A DNA stretch of 64,000 nt. Source: Palsa-504 sp963808615. Its GTDB lineage: Bacteria > Actinomycetota > Actinomycetes > Streptosporangiales > Streptosporangiaceae. Location of the stretch: positions 62,001 to 126,000 of the forward strand of contig CAWEGV010000006.1 in the NCBI GenBank assembly GCA_963808615.1. Direction: 5' to 3'. The notes below the pieces were generated by a model. It ran no database searches, was not told the DNA's origin, and saw nothing but the letters and a program-made list of their open reading frames with translations. The translations under genes were made by a program, and so were the position numbers. Shown in pieces: positions 60,367 to 64,000 of this stretch (position 1 is the first letter of the stretch; the number at the start of each line of letters is the position of its first letter).

Positions 60367-63234
60367 GTGAATGCCCCAATGCGGCCGCGGTGGCAGCAGG
60401 CGACTGCGCTGGTGAGTATCAGCACCGCAGGCGCCATGACCGGAATTGCCTTTGCGCATGGCACGGCGGCGGACTTGACCTCGCCGGCCAGCATGCCTGC
60501 TCACCTGCTTGCCTTCAAGAAGCCGGGCGGGCCCGCGGCGAGCGACAGCGCGCTGCGCTCGGCCATCGTCAGCGCCGCCCAGTCCTTTCTCCGCCTGGCG
60601 CAAGGTAAGACACCCGCCGAGATAGAGGCGCTCATCTGGCAGGACGACAGCCCTGATGGTGCTGACCACGGTGCCAGCTGCGCGGCCTTCGCCAGCCTCA
60701 CGCTCGAGGTCGGCGCACATGCGATCGGCCAGCAGAGCTGGGTCACGGGAGGCGGGTCGTATCCCTGGCCGCTGCACCAATGGGCCGATGTGCGCGTGGA
60801 TCCCAACCCGCAATCGCCGGGCATCATCTCGATTCTGCAGGACGCCCAGGCCCACCAGCGCTGGCATCCGCTCGGCGACGGTTACGCGCCCCAGCCCGGG
60901 GACTGGGTCCTGTTTGATGGCCACGTCGAGGTGGTGACCAAGTACTCGGGCGGAGTCTTGTACACGATCGGCGGTGACTCCATGCCGAACCTGTCCGTCA
61001 ATGCGCATCAGTACGACGCTCCGCTGGCCGCTCAGGGCGTGGCCGGATTCGTCGACAACGGCGAGTTGGCCAGCGCTCAGAGCCAAGCGCCAGCGGTGGC
61101 CGCGAGCGTTTCACCGCCCGGACACGCTCGCCCAGAACATGGGCAGGCCGACATACCTGGCCTGGTCGCTCCCGCGGGCGGCGTGGCGGCCGGCGGGCTC
61201 GAGCAGGGGTCATCGTCGCATGCCGGTCAGGCGACCGGCGTCCAGGCGGTTCTGCTGGGCACGGCGGCCATCCCGGGAGCGCAGGCGACTACGCGCGGGT
61301 CCGCCGGATCGTCGAGTAACCGGTACAGCCGAAGCCAGGTGGCGCCCAGCGCCCAGCAGGATCCTGGTACCGCGGCCCAGCAGGCGTTCATCCAGGAGGT
61401 CGCTCCCGGAGCGATCGCCGCGCAGCGGGCGTACGGAGTTCCGGCGGCGGTGACGATCGCGCAGGCCATTGACGAGTCGGGTTGGGGCCAGAGCCAGCTG
61501 GCCGCGCAAGACAACAACCTGTTCGGGATCAAAGGCTCCGGTCCCGCGGGATCGGTCATGCTGCCGACCCAGGAGTTCGAGAACGGCGCGTGGGTGACGA
61601 TCAGCGCCCCGTTCCGTGCGTATAGCTCGGTGGCCCAGAGCGTCAACGATCACAGCCTGCTCCTGGCCACCGGGTCGAGCTACAAGCAGGCCATGGCCGA
61701 CCGGGCCGATCCCGACGTGTTCGCCAACCACCTGACCGGGGTCTACGCCACCGATCCCAACTACGGCACCAGCCTGATCAGCATCATGCGCCTGTACAAC
61801 CTGTACCGCTTCGACGCAGGGAGCCAGGCCGCGCCGAAAGCCGCGGCCTCAGCCGGCTCGGTGATGGGCGCCCAGGCGCGAGCCGACACCCGGCAGACCG
61901 GAACCGGCATAGCCAGCGGCGCCCTGCCTGAAACCACTCAAGGCGCCGCTGGTTATGGGCCGACGCTGGGCACCGAGGGCAGTGCCATGGCCACCGGGAA
62001 CCTCGCGCTGCAGGGCACCTCGAACGAGCCGGCAGCTGTCCCCGGGGTGGCCGCACCGGGCGGGACAGTCACCGGGCGGGAGCGGCACGCGGCGTCGGGC
62101 CCGGGATCGGTAAGGCACCGGCAGCGTGACGTTGGGGAGATGAGGTCAGGTTCGGCGGCCAGAAGTGCGGCCAGGCCCGGCGTCAGGGCCGTAGGCGCAG
62201 CCGGTCGGAGCACCGCGAGCGCACTAGCTGCCGGGCCCAATGCGCCGACGAGCGCAGGCGCAGCAGCGGCGCGGGCCGGGACGGTGACGGCGACCGGATC
62301 GGGCGAGGCGGGCCGCCGGGCAGCGCGCGGCATTCCGGCGCGGTCGGGTGGCACGGGCGGCACCGGCACGGCGGCCGGCAGCCGGACGGGTGGACGTGCG
62401 GCGGGTGTCAGTCGGACGGGTGGAGGTGCGGCGGGTGGCAACGGGAAGGGCGCCACCGGCTCTGCGGGCGGACGTACGGCGGCCGGACGTACGGCGGGCG
62501 GCAGCGGGACGGGCGGCGGGGTGCAACTGGGCAGCACGGCGGCCGGAGCGGCGGCGCAGCTGGGCGGCGCGCGGATTCCCGGCCTTGTCCCGGGCAGTCC
62601 TGGCGCGGGGCAGGCGGCTAGCGGGCAGCGGTCGGTGACGTCCGGGCCGCGCAACGCCACGGTCAGCACCAGGCGTTACGTGACGCAGATCCCGCAGGCC
62701 GTGACGACGGCGTTCATCACGACGGCCAAGACGCCGCTGCTTCGCTCGCAGCCGCTATACCGGGATCTGGCCAGCCACACCGGGGTGAGCTGGCAGCTGC
62801 TGGCCGCCTGCGACTGGATGCAGTGCCGGGCCCAGCCGGGTCACTCAGCGGTCTACGGCGAGAAGCTCGGCACCAAGAATGCCGACGGGACGGTGTACCG
62901 GACAAGGGCCGACGCGCTCCTGCAGTGTGCTCGCGATCTGATCGTCCTGTCCAGCGCGGTCTACGCGGTTGAACTGACCGACCGGACGCACCTGTCGGTC
63001 CGCGACCTGGCCAAGGTGTTCGCGGCCTTCAGGTGGGGCGGGCTGCTGACCGCGCACCGGGTTTCCCCTCTGGACTTCCCGTACTCGGTCCAGGGCCTGA
63101 CCGCTCAGCACATGAAAATGCGGTGGCCCGACATCCCGGACGCGCCGGGTTCAGACAAGCCGGGCACACGCTTCCCGCTGGCGTTCGGGGCGGTGCCCGT
63201 GGTCCTGGGCTTGGACTACCGGGCGCTCGCCTAG
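60367..63234 (+). CDS. Secreted multidomain peptidoglycan hydrolase: CHAP + glucosaminidase (GH73) + C-terminal domain
   Basis: 955 aa, GTG start with GAAGGTG upstream. A signal region (ATALVSISTAGAMTGIAFAH) leads to a CHAP-type amidase/endopeptidase (~60-235) with catalytic Cys105 (GASCAAFASLTLEVG) and His186 (VLFDGHVEVVTKY). A FlgJ-like glucosaminidase spans ~338-482 (AQAIDESGWGQSQLAAQDNN, LFGIKG; catalytic Glu370). A ~280-residue Gly/Ala/Thr/Arg-rich linker with RTGGGAAGG-type repeats follows, then a ~190-residue C-terminal domain (SWQLLAACDWMQCRAQPGHS, LAKVFAAFRWGGLL) of uncertain type, possibly lysozyme-like. It may cut both glycan and peptide bonds. Cluster context suggests a wall-spanning machine. 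Confidence 0.85.
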   Translation: MNAPMRPRWQQATALVSISTAGAMTGIAFAHGTAADLTSPASMPAHLLAFKKPGGPAASDSALRSAIVSAAQSFLRLAQGKTPAEIEALIWQDDSPDGADHGASCAAFASLTLEVGAHAIGQQSWVTGGGSYPWPLHQWADVRVDPNPQSPGIISILQDAQAHQRWHPLGDGYAPQPGDWVLFDGHVEVVTKYSGGVLYTIGGDSMPNLSVNAHQYDAPLAAQGVAGFVDNGELASAQSQAPAVAASVSPPGHARPEHGQADIPGLVAPAGGVAAGGLEQGSSSHAGQATGVQAVLLGTAAIPGAQATTRGSAGSSSNRYSRSQVAPSAQQDPGTAAQQAFIQEVAPGAIAAQRAYGVPAAVTIAQAIDESGWGQSQLAAQDNNLFGIKGSGPAGSVMLPTQEFENGAWVTISAPFRAYSSVAQSVNDHSLLLATGSSYKQAMADRADPDVFANHLTGVYATDPNYGTSLISIMRLYNLYRFDAGSQAAPKAAASAGSVMGAQARADTRQTGTGIASGALPETTQGAAGYGPTLGTEGSAMATGNLALQGTSNEPAAVPGVAAPGGTVTGRERHAASGPGSVRHRQRDVGEMRSGSAARSAARPGVRAVGAAGRSTASALAAGPNAPTSAGAAAARAGTVTATGSGEAGRRAARGIPARSGGTGGTGTAAGSRTGGRAAGVSRTGGGAAGGNGKGATGSAGGRTAAGRTAGGSGTGGGVQLGSTAAGAAAQLGGARIPGLVPGSPGAGQAASGQRSVTSGPRNATVSTRRYVTQIPQAVTTAFITTAKTPLLRSQPLYRDLASHTGVSWQLLAACDWMQCRAQPGHSAVYGEKLGTKNADGTVYRTRADALLQCARDLIVLSSAVYAVELTDRTHLSVRDLAKVFAAFRWGGLLTAHRVSPLDFPYSVQGLTAQHMKMRWPDIPDAPGSDKPGTRFPLAFGAVPVVLGLDYRALA

Positions 63235-63268
63235 GTCATACACGGCAAACACGTAGAAGGTAGGCTCC

Positions 63269-64000
63269 ATGCTTCGCTTCCTCATCCTCTGCCTGGGCAT
63301 GCTCACCACCCGAGCCGACCGGCTCGATACGGCTCCGCTCCGAGGCGGAAACCGGCAGGCCGATGACGACCGGCGGATCAGCTACGAGCGGCCTGACGCC
63401 GGGGACATCTGGCATGTCGCGTCAGAACCTCCGCGGGCGCGCGCCCCGGAGCAGGCGTCCTGGATTCCTCCGGCGGTAGTGGTCAGCCAACGGCGTGCCG
63501 GCCGGCGCTTCCTGCCGTGGTGGGTCAAGTGGGCGGCCTGCCTGGCGGTCATCGCCTTGATCTTCCGTAAGGCGCTCGCGTTCGCGGCCATCACGGTGCT
63601 GTCGGCGGCGCTGCACCTGATCGGGCTCAATGTTCACCTGCCCCACGTCAACCTGGCCTGGCCGTGGACGTCGATCACGGCCGGGACCACCACCGACACC
63701 GAGGTCGGACCGTGGGTGCTGCAGAAGATCGAAGGGATATCGCGGCCTGCTCTCGGCACGGAGAACTTCAACTTCGTGTTCACCCACAAGGTAAGCAAGA
63801 ACATCGGCTTCTGGCCGTGCTGGTATGCGAGCACGTTCTACGCGGTGGGCCGCGCGTCGGCGACGGTTAATCTCAATCCGGGGCCGGCCTGGTGGGCGCC
63901 GTCCTCGGGGCACTACCGGCTGCAGGTACTCAGCGGTCCGGTGGCCGGCCAGCCAGGCCAGGTCGCGGTCACGCTCATGCTGCCGCAGCCGCAGCTTCCG
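63269..64000 (+). CDS. Membrane protein, 3' end outside window
   Basis: The ATG at 63269 has AGAAGGTAGG upstream, and the frame stays open to the window end (244 codons). It begins MLRFLILCLGMLTTRADRLD; a charged stretch leads to WWVKWAACLAVIALIFRK and AFAAITVLSAALHLIGLNV, one or two membrane helices near 86-120. The extracellular part has TEVGPWVLQKIEGISRPALG, FWPCWYASTFYAVGRASATV, and HYRLQVLSGPVAGQPGQVAV. No family recognised. It is 34 bp after the wall hydrolase and likely part of the same operon. Confidence 0.7.
   Translation, partial: MLRFLILCLGMLTTRADRLDTAPLRGGNRQADDDRRISYERPDAGDIWHVASEPPRARAPEQASWIPPAVVVSQRRAGRRFLPWWVKWAACLAVIALIFRKALAFAAITVLSAALHLIGLNVHLPHVNLAWPWTSITAGTTTDTEVGPWVLQKIEGISRPALGTENFNFVFTHKVSKNIGFWPCWYASTFYAVGRASATVNLNPGPAWWAPSSGHYRLQVLSGPVAGQPGQVAVTLMLPQPQLP

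Noticed and set aside
1..64000. CRISPR arrays, tRNA/rRNA genes, transposases and prophage
   Set aside because: No regularly spaced repeats, tRNA-like cloverleaf sequences or transposase/integrase motifs were seen on reading the window.

Overview
The window is very GC-rich chromosomal DNA with many GTG starts, frequent ATGA/GTGA stop-start overlaps, a Tat lipoprotein, P450/3Fe-4S ferredoxin pairs, MocR, SARP and large ATPase-LuxR regulators, several sigma factors and an RsbU/RsbW/STAS switch. This points to a soil-type filamentous actinomycete, Streptosporangiales- or Streptomyces-like. The genus cannot be fixed from the sequence. No rRNA, tRNA, CRISPR array, transposase or phage gene was seen.

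Layout. 1-6.8 kb: tail of a PotA-like ATPase, a VOC protein, a quinone-reductase-like MDR, a secreted AOC-barrel protein, a frameshifted LuxR/ATPase regulator, a remnant copy of the AOC-barrel gene, and a PIG-L deacetylase. 6.9-15.7 kb: Lhr helicase, P450 + ferredoxin, an EamA exporter divergent from a MocR regulator, and an SSB. 15.7-22.6 kb: a class III aminotransferase-potD-potB-potC operon without its ATPase, with a perfect 16-bp palindrome in front, divergent from an aldo/keto reductase and an amidohydrolase. 22.7-30.5 kb: D,D-carboxypeptidase, a SigE-type sigma factor overlapping a membrane-anchored beta-propeller gene, a coiled-coil protein, a cupin, a SigG-type sigma factor, a glutamine-synthetase-like ligase and an NRDE protein. 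30.6-36.2 kb: a leucyl-tRNA synthetase with no CP1 editing domain, preceded by a leucine-rich leader peptide and attenuator, a Cys-rich small protein, and a divergent sacsin/Hsp90-like ATPase. 36.2-42.3 kb: homoprotocatechuate meta-cleavage genes, including a FAH-RraA fusion. 42.4-48.8 kb: mixed envelope and stress genes (DinB, a truncated VOC gene, 2-hydroxyacid dehydrogenase, PRC-barrel, PspA, a secreted G1 glutamic peptidase, a septum-formation-like protein). 48.8-57 kb: a partner-switching operon (PP2C, RsbW kinase, two STAS proteins) ending in a DUF and an FAD oxidoreductase, then a frameshifted SARP/ATPase regulator. 57.4-58.9 kb: an N-acyl-D-amino-acid deacylase. 59.2-64 kb: a cell-wall/membrane cluster running off the window, with a 955-aa CHAP + glucosaminidase protein.

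The most unusual locus is the LeuRS region. The synthetase has HVGH and KMGKS signatures but passes straight from the NWIG segment to the LKDW...SRQRYW segment, with the whole CP1 editing domain missing. Just upstream are a 13-codon ORF with three consecutive leucine codons, an 11-bp hairpin and a terminator-like hairpin with a U tract. This looks like an accessory, leucine-starvation-inducible, editing-free LeuRS. Its role, for example resistance to a LeuRS inhibitor, is inference. Second in interest are the HpaG-RraA fusion, the stand-alone sacsin-like ATPase and the C-terminal cell-wall cluster.
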